From DASXRA01 sp036558905 (GTDB lineage Bacteria > Actinomycetota > Actinomycetes > Mycobacteriales > Jatrophihabitantaceae): a stretch of DNA of 64,000 nucleotides. How positions within the stretch are numbered: the stretch's first letter is position 1; each line of letters starts with the position of its first letter. Location of the stretch: assembly GCA_036558905.1 (NCBI GenBank), contig DATBER010000066.1:1-64000 (forward strand), given 5' to 3'. The position numbers and the translations under genes are program-made. This document shows, one piece after another, positions 53,291 through 62,600 of the stretch. Below the pieces are notes generated by a model. It worked only from the letters and a program-made list of their open reading frames with translations. It was not told the origin of the DNA and ran no database searches.

Positions 53291-53300
53291 TGTCGAGCGC

Positions 53301-53918
53301 ATGAAGATCGCAGTGTACGGCGGTACCGGGAATATCGGCTCCGCGATCGTCGCCGAGGCGTTACGACGCGGGCATCACGTGACGGCGCTGGCCCGGCGCG
53401 AGCAGACGGTGCCCGAGGGCGCGACGTTCGTTCTCGGCGACGCGGCTGATGCCGGAGCGGCCCGCGAGATCTCGGCCTCACACGACGTCGTGGTCTCGGC
53501 CCTCGGCCCGACCCGCGACCCGGCCGGCGACCCGGACCGGTTCGTCGAGGTGATCCGCAGCCTGGCCGACTCGGTCGGCCCGACCCGCCTCGTGGTGGTG
53601 GGCGGGGCGAGCAGCCTGTTCGCCGCGGGCGGCGTGCGCCTGCTGGATACGCCGGAGTTCCCCGAGGCCTACAAGCGCGAGGCCCGGGCCGGCGTGGCGG
53701 CGTTCGACTTCCTGCGCGACGAGGCCCGCCCCGATCTGGACTGGGCATACCTCTCCCCCGCTCCGGAGATCGGCCCGGGCGAGCGCACCGGCAAGTACCT
53801 CCTCGGCCTGGACGAGCCGGTGGGCGAGCACATCACGATCCCTGACTACGCGGTGGCGCTGGTCGACGAGATCGAGAACCCGCAGCACCGGCGGCGGCGC
53901 TTCACGGTCGCGAACTAG
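53301..53918 (+). CDS. NAD(P)-binding oxidoreductase (atypical SDR)
   Basis: 205 residues, MKIAVYGGTGNIGSAIV (Rossmann GxxGxxG), VVSALGPTRD, VVVGGASSLFA and the C-terminal IPDYAVALVDEIENPQHRRRRFTVAN. It is of the NmrA/biliverdin-reductase-like type regulated by divergent HxlR proteins. ATG 53301 is preferred to a GTG six codons upstream, which lies in the operator. It ends 54 bp before repeat copy D. Confidence 0.85.
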   Translation: MKIAVYGGTGNIGSAIVAEALRRGHHVTALARREQTVPEGATFVLGDAADAGAAREISASHDVVVSALGPTRDPAGDPDRFVEVIRSLADSVGPTRLVVVGGASSLFAAGGVRLLDTPEFPEAYKREARAGVAAFDFLRDEARPDLDWAYLSPAPEIGPGERTGKYLLGLDEPVGEHITIPDYAVALVDEIENPQHRRRRFTVAN

Positions 53919-54264
53919 CACGTCGCACCGCGTCGGCGGCGTCGGCGGCGTCGGGCGCTCGCCGCCACGCACCGCTTCCCCTCCCGTCGAACCAGAATCG
54001 GCGGCGAAATCCGGTCGGACGGGAGGGGAAGCGGGACAGCCTCGGGCGTGTCCGTAGGCCTGATCGCCCTCGACGCGTGATTCGCCTGAAGGGTGCCGGT
54101 GTACGCGATCGTCGCTGTCGGCCGGGTTGGACCGCGTCCTTTTTCGGCCTGTTTACTCGCGCCCGTCGCGAATCCGTTCGGCCGACCCCATGACTGGACC
54201 GATCTCGTTGTACGCAATCGGGGCCGGGCCGCTCCACAATGGATGACAGCAGGGAGGGAACGAG
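53919..54264. other. 346-bp intergenic region
   Basis: It holds repeat copy D (53973–54033) and then about 230 bp without a believable gene. A TTGTAC box (about 54207) and a GGGAGGGA ribosome site serve the small gene at 54265. Nothing else was recognised. Confidence 0.5.
53973..54033. repeat. 61-bp hairpin repeat, copy D
   Basis: Here the perfect arms extend to 16 bp (CGCTTCCCCTCCCGTC with GACGGGAGGGGAAGCG); the 3' flank GGGACAG is shared with copy C. It lies 54 bp after the preceding stop codon. Confidence 0.9.
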
Positions 54265-54498
54265 ATGACCACCGGAACCGCATTCGAGTGGCGCCGCGGC
54301 GATGTCATCCGCGACGACACGGGAAACCTGTACTGCTATCACCCCCGCCACGGCTGGCTCGGCCTCGGCAGCAACCGGTCGAGCGCCCGCGGTGGCCACG
54401 ACCCCGACGAGCTCGTGGCGCCGCTGATCCTGCTCATCCGCGACGGCGAACCGACTCGCGTCGTGATCGACCCGGACGGGGTAAAGCAGGCGGGATAG
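54265..54498 (+). CDS. small hypothetical protein
   Basis: 77 residues, EWRRGDVIRDDTGNLYCYHPRHGWLGLGS…PLILLIRDGEPTRVVIDP. I do not recognise it. It has no signal peptide or membrane segment. The good GGGAGGGA ribosome site and normal codon bias support a real gene. It is isolated between two non-coding gaps. Confidence 0.6.
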   Translation: MTTGTAFEWRRGDVIRDDTGNLYCYHPRHGWLGLGSNRSSARGGHDPDELVAPLILLIRDGEPTRVVIDPDGVKQAG

Positions 54499-54683
54499 CC
54501 GGTCATATCGGCAACGAGCCGGAGGAGTTCCCGGGCACGGGACCGGCACGGACAGAGAGCGCCGCCCGTCGCCGGAAAGCCGGCCCCGGCGGCTGTGGGT
54601 GCTCGGCGCCAGGCTGCGGCCCAGCTGCACCTGGAGTGCGGCCCCGGTGTGAGCGGGCCTCCGGCGTCCGAGAAGATGGCGGC

Positions 54684-55061
54684 ATGACAGACCAGCGAGC
54701 CATCACCGAGTATCGAGTCGCCGCGGCGGACCTGCGCGTGGGCGACCTGGTCAACACCTCACCCGGCGGCGACGACGACTGGCAGCAGGTGCTGGCCGTG
54801 TTCCCGAACCCGACCACGATCAGCGACGCGTCCGACGAGATACGGACGCTGGTCAAGGCCCTGTCCGGACGCTACGTGGTGGTGCAGCTGACCGACATCG
54901 CGCCCGTCGACTCCAACGTGTACTTCGCCGACGGCGCCGCGCTGGCTGTCTCGGTCGAGGGCGGCGACGACGTGCCGGTGACCGAGGTGACGAGCAGCGA
55001 GGACGGCGTCCGCACCTACCTGTACACCAAGTTCGAACTGGTCACCGTCCGGGCGAAGTAA
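54684..55061 (+). CDS. hypothetical protein
   Basis: 125 residues beginning MTDQRAITEYRVAAADLRVGDLVNTSPGGDDDW, later QVLAVFPNPTTISDASDE and a beta-rich C-terminus ending FELVTVRAK. The pattern VxDLRVGDLVN resembles small actinobacterial beta-barrel proteins of unknown role; no catalytic motif is seen. ATG 54684 is chosen since the upstream frame is proline/arginine-rich and uncharacteristic. It is about 140 bp upstream of rpsT. Confidence 0.65.
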   Translation: MTDQRAITEYRVAAADLRVGDLVNTSPGGDDDWQQVLAVFPNPTTISDASDEIRTLVKALSGRYVVVQLTDIAPVDSNVYFADGAALAVSVEGGDDVPVTEVTSSEDGVRTYLYTKFELVTVRAK

Positions 55062-55202
55062 CGCCCACGATTTGGGGCGGATCGTCGGGCCCTGGTAACC
55101 TGGCGAGGTTGTCCGCACGCCCTGGCGTACGTGACGCCGGCCGGCCGGCGACGCACGGACAGCTCCCAGAGTCGGCAACCAGACCAATTCGAGGCTTTCT
55201 TC

Positions 55203-55463
55203 GTGGCGAACATCAAGTCCCAGATCAAGCGGAACCGGACCAACGAGAAGGCGCGCCTGCGCAACAAGAGCGTCAAGTCGTCGCTGAAGACGGCGATCCG
55301 CCGGTTCCGTGAGGCAGCCGATGCGGGCGACCGCGACGCGGCCGTGACCGCGATGCGCACCGCCTCTCAGCAGCTCGACAAGGCGGCGAGCAAGGGCGTG
55401 ATCCACGGCCGCCAGGCGGCCAACAAGAAGTCCGCCATGGCCCAGCGCGCCAACAGCCTGTAA
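55203..55463 (+). CDS. rpsT: 30S ribosomal protein S20
   Basis: 86 residues, highly basic (ANIKSQIKRNRTNEKARLRNKS…HGRQAANKKSAMAQRANSL), binding the 5' domain of 16S rRNA. GTG start preceded by GAGG; the longer frame to 55131 reads the leader and is rejected. The leader of about 130 bp may allow S20 autoregulation. It is followed at once by a strong intrinsic terminator. Confidence 0.97.
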   Translation: MANIKSQIKRNRTNEKARLRNKSVKSSLKTAIRRFREAADAGDRDAAVTAMRTASQQLDKAASKGVIHGRQAANKKSAMAQRANSL

Positions 55464-55478
55464 CTCACTCGGCAGGGC

Positions 55479-55510
55479 CGGCCGCCGTCGCGATCCCGCG
55501 ACGGCGGCCG
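55479..55510 (+). terminator. rpsT terminator
   Basis: Perfect 14-bp arms (CGGCCGCCGTCGCG, 55479–55492; complement 55497–55510) with a 4-nt loop, followed by TTGT. It also ends the opposite-strand S53 gene, whose stop is at 55521. Confidence 0.88.
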
Positions 55511-55520
55511 TTGTCTGCTC

Positions 55521-58500
55521 TCAGCAGGCCGGCGACGGCGTGAGCGTGACGTCCGCGGTCGCGGTCTGGCCCTTCCTCAGTCGGATGCCAGACTTCCCGG
55601 TCGGCGTCCACCCGTTCATGCCGACGACGAGGCTGAGCGGGCTGTTGGCCGCGTCCAGCCAGAGCTGATACGTGCCGTCGGCGGCCGTCTTGAGGGTGAA
55701 CGCCTGGTGCCGCCCGCTGACGGTGATAGTCGCCGCGTCGAGCCGAACCACCGCGCCGGTGCACGTCGTGCCGGTGACCGTGCCGGTCAGCTCGCCCCAA
55801 CTCGCCGGCGCCTGGACCGTCATCGTCACCGGCACGGCGGCGAACGGGTAGGGCGTGTCCTCGCTGAGCGTCAGACCGGCCGAGTACGTGCCGGGCTGGT
55901 CGACTCCGGTGGCCGCCGCGTCGAGCGTGACCGTGATCGTGGCCGACGTCCCGGGGGCCAGGGTGCGACTGCCACCCGGGGCGGCCGACAGCCAGGACAC
56001 GTTGCCGGCCGTCGCGCAGTCGCCGAATCCGGGCAGCACTTCGGCGTTCACCAGCGCCGGCTGCAGCGCCGAGCCGCCGACCTTGTAGAACCCGCACACC
56101 CCGGCGGCCCGCCAGGCGACGGTGTTCGCGTTGGGCAGCGACGTCCACGAGTCGGTCGCCGGGTCGTAGGCCCAGCCCTGGTTGGTCAGCAGCCGACCGC
56201 CGTCGATCACCCCGCCCACCATCAGCAACCGCCCGCCGGCCGCTGCCGAGGCCGCCGCGTACTGACTGCCGTAGGGCATGCCCGCGATCTGCGTCCAGCG
56301 GTCGTGGGTCGGGTCGTAGGCCCAGCCGTCGCGGCTCGGGCCGAGCTGGTCGCTGATGCCGCCGGCGCAGTACACGCGGCCGGCGATGGTGCCGCAGCCC
56401 TGCATCGCGACCGGCTGCGGGTAGGCCGCGGCCGGCTCCCACCGGTTCGCGTCCGGGTCGTACACCTGCACGGCCGTCGAGCCGCAGACCCCGTCGGCGG
56501 TGCAGCCGCCGATGACGTACATACGGTTGTCGAGGACGGCGACGCTGCCGGCCGCGACCGGGGTCGGCAGGTCCGGCCCGAACGCCCAGGTGTTGCTGGC
56601 CGGGTCGTACACCTCGACCTTGCCCGTCACACCGCCCGTCGAGTCCCAGCCGCCGGCGACGTAGAGGCGGCCGTCGAGGAACGCCGCCTGCGGGAAGTCG
56701 CGGGCCACCTGCAGGTCGGCCAGTCGGGTCCAGGCGGCGGCGTCCGGGTCGTAGCGGTACACCCGGGGCAGCGGCGCCGACGTGCTCTGCCCGGTCGACG
56801 AGACGCCGCCGGCCGAGTAGACGGTGCCGTCGTCGGCGGCCAGCGCGTTGTCGGTGATCGGGATCGGGAAGTCGGCCGCGGTCTGCCACGGCGCGGCCTG
56901 CGGGGTCGCGGCATCGGTGTGCGTCGCGGCGGTCAGGGTGCGGCTCGCCGGTCCGGGACGGTACGTGCCGGGCACCTGCTGGGTGGCCGGCCCGGTCTGA
57001 GCGCCGAACGCGGTGACTCCGCCCGGGACGTCGTGCAACGACACGGTGGCCGGCGCCGAGCCGGTGTTGCGCACGGTCAGCTGCTCGCTGTGCCGACCGC
57101 CCAGGGTGACGGTGGTCGCGAGCTGACCCGGCTGGACGACGAGCCGGCCGGCCGGCAGCGCGAAGTCGGCGGCCACCGCGGCATCGGAGACGACCGTGAC
57201 CGTCTCGGCCACGGCCCGGTACCCGCCGGGCTGGCCGGCCGTCAGCGCGAGCCGGCCGGCCGGTTCGAACGCCCAGAACCGGCCTTCGCCCAGCTGGGCG
57301 TCGTCCGGCGTGGCCACCGTGGTCGCCACCGGTGCTCCGTCGCTGGTCACGCTCGCGCCGGTCAGCCCCGACCCGGTGTTCTTGTCAGTCACTCCGCCGA
57401 CCACGAGGCCACCCGGCTGCGGCGCGCAGGCCCGCTCGGTCAGCGCGACGTCGTCGAGCTCCCACCACCAGGTCGCGTAGCCCTGGTAGCGGAAGCGCAC
57501 CTGCACCGACGGCTGGCCGGCCCACCGGGTCAGGTCGATCGTCTGCCGGTTGGGGCCACGGACGCTGTCGGTCCGGTGGATCCACAGCTGGGTCCAGGTC
57601 TGGCCGTCGTCCGGGGACAGCTCGACCGTGGCCTGCGAGTTCGACATGCCGAAGTAGTCGTTGTGGAACGTCAGGGCCGGATGGGTCAGGCCGGTCAGGT
57701 CCCACGCCGGCGAGACCAGCGACGCGTCCTGGAACAGCGACTGGTTGGCGTGGTCGCTGTCCACCACGGCGAAGCCGCCGGTGCCGCCGGTGAGGTTGCC
57801 GCGCCCGCCCGGGTCGTCGAAGGCCCACTGCAGCACGCGGTTGGTGCTCAGCGTCCAGCCGTCCGGGGTCGTGCCGGCGTCGAACGGCTCGGCGTGCAGC
57901 GGCGTCGACGTGTACGCGTAGCCCAGGGCGTCGTCGCACGAGGCGAACTCGACCGGATCGGCCACGTCGGACGTCACGGCGTTGTCGCCGACGGCGACGT
58001 GCACGGTGGCCGGCGCGTAGCCCCGGTACACCGGCGTGACGTCGAGGTCGTAGGCGTCGTGCCGGGGCAGGCTCAGCCGGTAGGCGCCGGTGACCGGATC
58101 GGTGAACGTGCGGGTGGACGGTTGCCCGGCCACCTCGACGCTGGCGTACACCGGCCAGCCGTGTCCGGACCCGTCGCGGACCGTTCCCGACACCGTCGCC
58201 CTCGGCCGGGCGGCCAGGGCGAGGTTCACCGTCCGGGTCTGCCCGTCGGCCAGATCGAGGCCGGCCGAACGCTCCTCGTAACCGAACATCGTGGCGCTGA
58301 GCGTGTAATGGCCGGGCGGCAGCGTCAGCGCGTAGCGGCCGTGCGGATCGGTCGACACGGACTGGCCGCCGGCCGACACGGTCGCTTCGGCGATCGGTGC
58401 GCCCGAACGGTCACGCACCGCGCCGACGAGTTCGCCGTGCGGTCCCGGGCTGAATGCGGCCAGCCCGGCCGGTGTGCCGAGCCCGGTCGGCCCGTCCCAA

Positions 58501-59681
58501 CCCGGGCCGGACACGCAGAACTTGAAGCTGCAGCCGTTGTCCCCACTCGTCACGTCGTTGAGCGCGTCGGGATGCTGGTAGGGCAGCGCGTTCGGGTAGG
58601 AGCCGCTCAGTGGGCTACCGGCCAGCGCGTACGTGGCCGTGATGATCGGGGTGGCCACGCTCGTCCCGCCGTAGACCTGCCAGCCCCTGTCGTAGACGGC
58701 GACGCCGGTTGCCGGGTCGGCCACCGCGGACACGTCGGACGCGGCCCGCTTGCCGCAGTCGGTCATGGCCGGGTTCTGGAACGACGGGGCGGGCTCCCAC
58801 GGCGAACAGGTGCTGCCGGCCAGCCGCCAGGCCGACTCGGCCCAGCCGCGCGGCGTCGACGGGTCGCGGGTCAGGGTGGTGCCGCCGACGGCGGTGACGT
58901 ACTGCGAGGTCGCCGGATAGCTGCCGGGGAAGCCGCCGTCGCCCGACGCGGCCGCGATCACCACGCCCGGGTGGTCGAAGTGCGGGTCGGCATCACGCAT
59001 CTGGTCCGGCGACTCGTCGCCGCCCCAGCTGTTGGACACGAACCGGGCGCCCAGCCGGATGGCCTCGTCCTCGGCCGCGTACAGGTCGGCCGGCGCCGGC
59101 GTGTCCGCCTCGATGAGCAGCAGGTTGCAGGCCGGGCAGACGGCGCTGACCATGTCCAGGTCCAGCGAGATCTCGCCGGCCCAGCCCGGATCGACGGCCG
59201 CCCATTGGTGTCCGCCCCGCTGGTCGATCTGGGTGAAGCACCCGTTCGCGGTGGTGCACGGCGGCAGGCCGTACTGGGCCCGGTAGACGCCGAGGTCGGC
59301 CTCGGCGTCGGGATTGTGGTACGCGTCGACAATGGCCACCGTCTGCCCGGACCCGGCCGTCTCGGAGGGCAGTGTGTACGCCGCGCGCAGGTCGGCCGGC
59401 GCGTAGCCGCCCGGCGTGCTCGACGCCTGCACGCCCATCGGGCGGACGCCGGCCGCCCGGACCAGGGACAGGCAGCGCATCTGGCCGGCCGGCGCCGTGG
59501 GACAGGCGGCGTAGGTGCCGGTCGGCGCGGCTGGGGCCGACGGCCCGGCAGTCCGCGCCGGCGCGGCACCCCGCGCGGGCGCGGCCTGCGCCGGCGCGGC
59601 GTGCGCCGACACGGCGTGCCCGGGGGCGGCCACCAGGCCGAGGGCGGTCACCGTCGCGGCGACGAACGCGATGAGGCGCAT
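55521..59681 (-). CDS. secreted S53 (sedolisin-type) peptidase with carboxypeptidase-regulatory and kelch domains
   Basis: 1386 residues. Signal peptide (1–28), then an S53 catalytic domain (about 90–430) with Glu170 and Asp174 (GEISLD), oxyanion Asp248 (ASGDGG), Ser341 (GGTSVATP) and the calcium-site DVTSGDNG. Then carboxypeptidase-regulatory modules (AGGQSVSTDPHGRYALTL and similar), a jelly-roll region with WWWELDDVAL, six or so kelch blades (RVYRYDPDAAAWTRLADLQ…) and a final regulatory-like module. Only about 65 residues lie between signal and catalytic domain, too few for the usual S53 prodomain. ATG 59681 with AAGGGA upstream; the longer frame is antisense. It follows its paralogue by 11 bp. 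Confidence 0.88.
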   Translation of the reverse strand: MRLIAFVAATVTALGLVAAPGHAVSAHAAPAQAAPARGAAPARTAGPSAPAAPTGTYAACPTAPAGQMRCLSLVRAAGVRPMGVQASSTPGGYAPADLRAAYTLPSETAGSGQTVAIVDAYHNPDAEADLGVYRAQYGLPPCTTANGCFTQIDQRGGHQWAAVDPGWAGEISLDLDMVSAVCPACNLLLIEADTPAPADLYAAEDEAIRLGARFVSNSWGGDESPDQMRDADPHFDHPGVVIAAASGDGGFPGSYPATSQYVTAVGGTTLTRDPSTPRGWAESAWRLAGSTCSPWEPAPSFQNPAMTDCGKRAASDVSAVADPATGVAVYDRGWQVYGGTSVATPIITATYALAGSPLSGSYPNALPYQHPDALNDVTSGDNGCSFKFCVSGPGWDGPTGLGTPAGLAAFSPGPHGELVGAVRDRSGAPIAEATVSAGGQSVSTDPHGRYALTLPPGHYTLSATMFGYEERSAGLDLADGQTRTVNLALAARPRATVSGTVRDGSGHGWPVYASVEVAGQPSTRTFTDPVTGAYRLSLPRHDAYDLDVTPVYRGYAPATVHVAVGDNAVTSDVADPVEFASCDDALGYAYTSTPLHAEPFDAGTTPDGWTLSTNRVLQWAFDDPGGRGNLTGGTGGFAVVDSDHANQSLFQDASLVSPAWDLTGLTHPALTFHNDYFGMSNSQATVELSPDDGQTWTQLWIHRTDSVRGPNRQTIDLTRWAGQPSVQVRFRYQGYATWWWELDDVALTERACAPQPGGLVVGGVTDKNTGSGLTGASVTSDGAPVATTVATPDDAQLGEGRFWAFEPAGRLALTAGQPGGYRAVAETVTVVSDAAVAADFALPAGRLVVQPGQLATTVTLGGRHSEQLTVRNTGSAPATVSLHDVPGGVTAFGAQTGPATQQVPGTYRPGPASRTLTAATHTDAATPQAAPWQTAADFPIPITDNALAADDGTVYSAGGVSSTGQSTSAPLPRVYRYDPDAAAWTRLADLQVARDFPQAAFLDGRLYVAGGWDSTGGVTGKVEVYDPASNTWAFGPDLPTPVAAGSVAVLDNRMYVIGGCTADGVCGSTAVQVYDPDANRWEPAAAYPQPVAMQGCGTIAGRVYCAGGISDQLGPSRDGWAYDPTHDRWTQIAGMPYGSQYAAASAAAGGRLLMVGGVIDGGRLLTNQGWAYDPATDSWTSLPNANTVAWRAAGVCGFYKVGGSALQPALVNAEVLPGFGDCATAGNVSWLSAAPGGSRTLAPGTSATITVTLDAAATGVDQPGTYSAGLTLSEDTPYPFAAVPVTMTVQAPASWGELTGTVTGTTCTGAVVRLDAATITVSGRHQAFTLKTAADGTYQLWLDAANSPLSLVVGMNGWTPTGKSGIRLRKGQTATADVTLTPSPAC

Positions 59682-59692
59682 CGAGGGTCCCT

Positions 59693-62600
59693 TCAACGGC
59701 AGGTGTGGTCGGGGCGCAGATCGACGTTCAGCGTCGTGTGGCCGCCCTTGGTGATCTTGGTGGTCTTGGCCTGCGGCGCCCATCCGTCGAGCGAGACGTA
59801 AACGGTGATCGACCGGACGCGAGCGTCGAGCCAGACGTCGTAGTGCCCGAACGTGTCGGTGGCAACGGTGGTCGTCGAGGCGCCGACAACCGAGACCGTG
59901 GCGCCGGCCAGTGGCCCGGACGCGCCCGAGCACGGGCGGCCGGTGACCGTGCCGGACAGCTCAGCCCACGTCGAGGGGGGCGTGACGGTGAACGTCACCG
60001 GCTCCCATACCGCGGCGTACGGCGTGTCCTCGGCGCCGGTCAGCCCGGCCAGGTACGTGCCGGGGGCCGGGACCGAGGTCGCGTCGAGGGTGACGGTCAC
60101 GTGCACGCTGGCTCCGGGCGCCACGGTCGCGGTCGCCGGGCTGGCCGACAGCCAGGTCGGCGCGCCGGTCGGCGAGCAGCTGCCCGACCCGGGCAGCACC
60201 TGCACGCTCGAGCTGATGTCCGTCTGGTCGACCCACCCCCCGATGCGGTAGAGGCCGCACGCGCCGGCGGCGGCGTAGCTGGCCTCGTTGGCGTTCGGCA
60301 GCGACGACCACGTGTCGGCCGTCGGGTCGTAGCTGAATCCGGCGTTGGTGATCGAACCGTCGAGCACGCCGCCGGACAGCAGCAACCGGCCGCCCTGCGC
60401 CGCCACCGACGCGCCCCAGAGCCCGCCCGGCAGGTCGGCGATGGGCGACCAGGCCGCGTGCTCCGGATCGAACGCGTAGCCGCCGGCCTGCGTTGCGGTG
60501 GTGGTGGCCCCGCCCGCGCAGTAGACCTTGCCGCCGATGCCCCCGCAGCCCGACCAGGCCGTGGCCGCGGGGTAGTCGGGCGCGGCGCTCCAGGTCCGCG
60601 CCACCGGGTCGTACACCTGGACGGTGGTCCGGCCGCACTGGGCGCTGTTGTCGCAACCGCCCACCACGTAGAGCTGGCCGCCGAGCGTCGCCAGGCCGGG
60701 CGAGCTGACCGGGTGCGGGATGGACGGGCCGGTCGACCAGGTGGCCGTCGCCGGGTCGTACACGGCGACGTCGGCGATCGGGTTGCCGTCGACGTCCAGG
60801 CCGCCGATCACGTACAGCCGGCCGAGCAGGAACGCCGCCCGCGCCTCGTAGCGCTCCTGCGGCATATCGGGCAGCCGCGTCCAGGTGCCGGCCCGCGGGT
60901 CGAGGCGCCAGGCCGCGGCCAGCAGCCCGTCGGCCGCTTGGCTCGAGGTGCCGCCCAGCGAGTAGACGGTGCCGTCCGGCGCGGTGGCCGCGGCCGCGTC
61001 GGCGACGTCGAGCGGGTAGTCGGCCGAAGCCGTCCAGGGCGGCGAGTGCGAGGCGATGCCCCCCGTCCGGGCCGCCGCCCGGAAGGCCTGGCGCGAGCGG
61101 GTCGGCGACGCCTTGGGGCCGGCGATTCGGGGCGCGCCGGCCGCGGCCGGGGCATCGACGGGCGCCGGGTGCAAGGTCAGCGCGGCCGGGGCGCTGCCCG
61201 TATTGGTCACGGTGAACGTCGCTGTCGTCCGGCCTCCGAGCGCCGTACCGGCGTTGACGCTGGTCGGCCCGGCGCTCAGCTGCCCGGCCGGCAGAGCGAA
61301 GTCCACTGTGGACAGTGCGTCGGCGGTCACCTCCACGTCGTGGCTGTCCGGGCGGTAACCGTCAGGGGCGCTCGCCGTCACCGTCCGGGCGCCGGCCGGC
61401 TCGAACGCGGCGTAGCGCGCGCCGTCGCTGAGCACGGCGGCGCCGGCCACCGTGGCGGTCCGGACCGGGGTGCCGGTGTTGCGGTCGGTGACCTGCCCGG
61501 TCACCAGCCCGCCGGGCTGGGCCGCGCAGCTGCGGTTGCCCACGATCAGGTCGTCGACGTCCCACGAGCCGGAGCCGAAGTCCTGGTAGAAGAACTCGAC
61601 CGTGACGTCCGGACGGCCGGCGACCGCCGAGAGGTCCAGCGTGGCCGACCCGTGGGCGTCGCTGCTGGCGAGCCAGACCTCATGGCTGGATCCGCCCGAG
61701 ATGGCGAAGATCTGCGCGGTCGAGCCCGGTTGGTAGGCCGTGCTCATTGTCATCACCGGATGGCTGACTCCGGTCAGGTCGATCACCGGGCTGGTGAGGG
61801 CGGCCCGCTCGTACTGGTCGACGCCACTGCCCGCGACGTGCGCGGCACCGCCGGCGACCCTCCAGTCCAGTCCCCCGGAGCTCACCGTCCAGCCGGCCGG
61901 GAGCGTGGCGCCGTCGAAGTACTCGGTCAGCGCCGGGTCGATCCGGACCGCGTAGCCCGGCGCGTCGCAGGCGGTGGCGTCGACCGGGGCGGCCAGGTCT
62001 ACGGTCTGGTCGGTGTCGCCCACGGTCACGTCCTGGCGCAGCGGCTGGTATCCGCGGTAGGCCGGGGTGGCCACCAGGGTGTAGTTGCCGTCCGCCGGCA
62101 CGCTGAGCTGATAGCGGCCGGACGCGGCGTCGTCCCGGACGGCAGTGGTCGGGTGCCCGTCGAGCTGCACCGTGCCGTACAGCGGCCAGCCGTGGCCCGA
62201 GCCGTCGGTCAGCCGGCCGCTGATCGTGACGTGCGGCAGCGGCGTTAGGGGTAGGTCGAGCGTGACCTGCTGGCCGTCACCGGTGATGTCGACGCTGCTC
62301 GTCGCCGTCCGGTAGCCGAATCTGGCGGCGCTCACCGACACCGTACCCAGCGGTACGGAAAGCGCGTAGTGCCCCCGCGCGTCGGTGGTCGCCGAGGCCT
62401 CGCCGGCCGTAACCGCGACGTCGTCCACGGGCTGGCCGGTCTGCGCGTCGCGCACCGTCCCGGTGACCTGCCCGTGCGGCCCGAACGTGAACGCGCCGAC
62501 GCCGTCGGGCGTGCCGAGCCCGGTCGGGCCGTCGTAGCCGGGACCTGCGGTGCAGAAGTACTCGCTGCCCGGGCAGTAGCCGTCGGCGCCGGACGTGACG

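Noticed and set aside
55707..59801. 1364-codon plus-strand open frame opposite the S53 gene
   Set aside because: A mirror of a very long GC-rich gene; lacks start context and recognisable domains.
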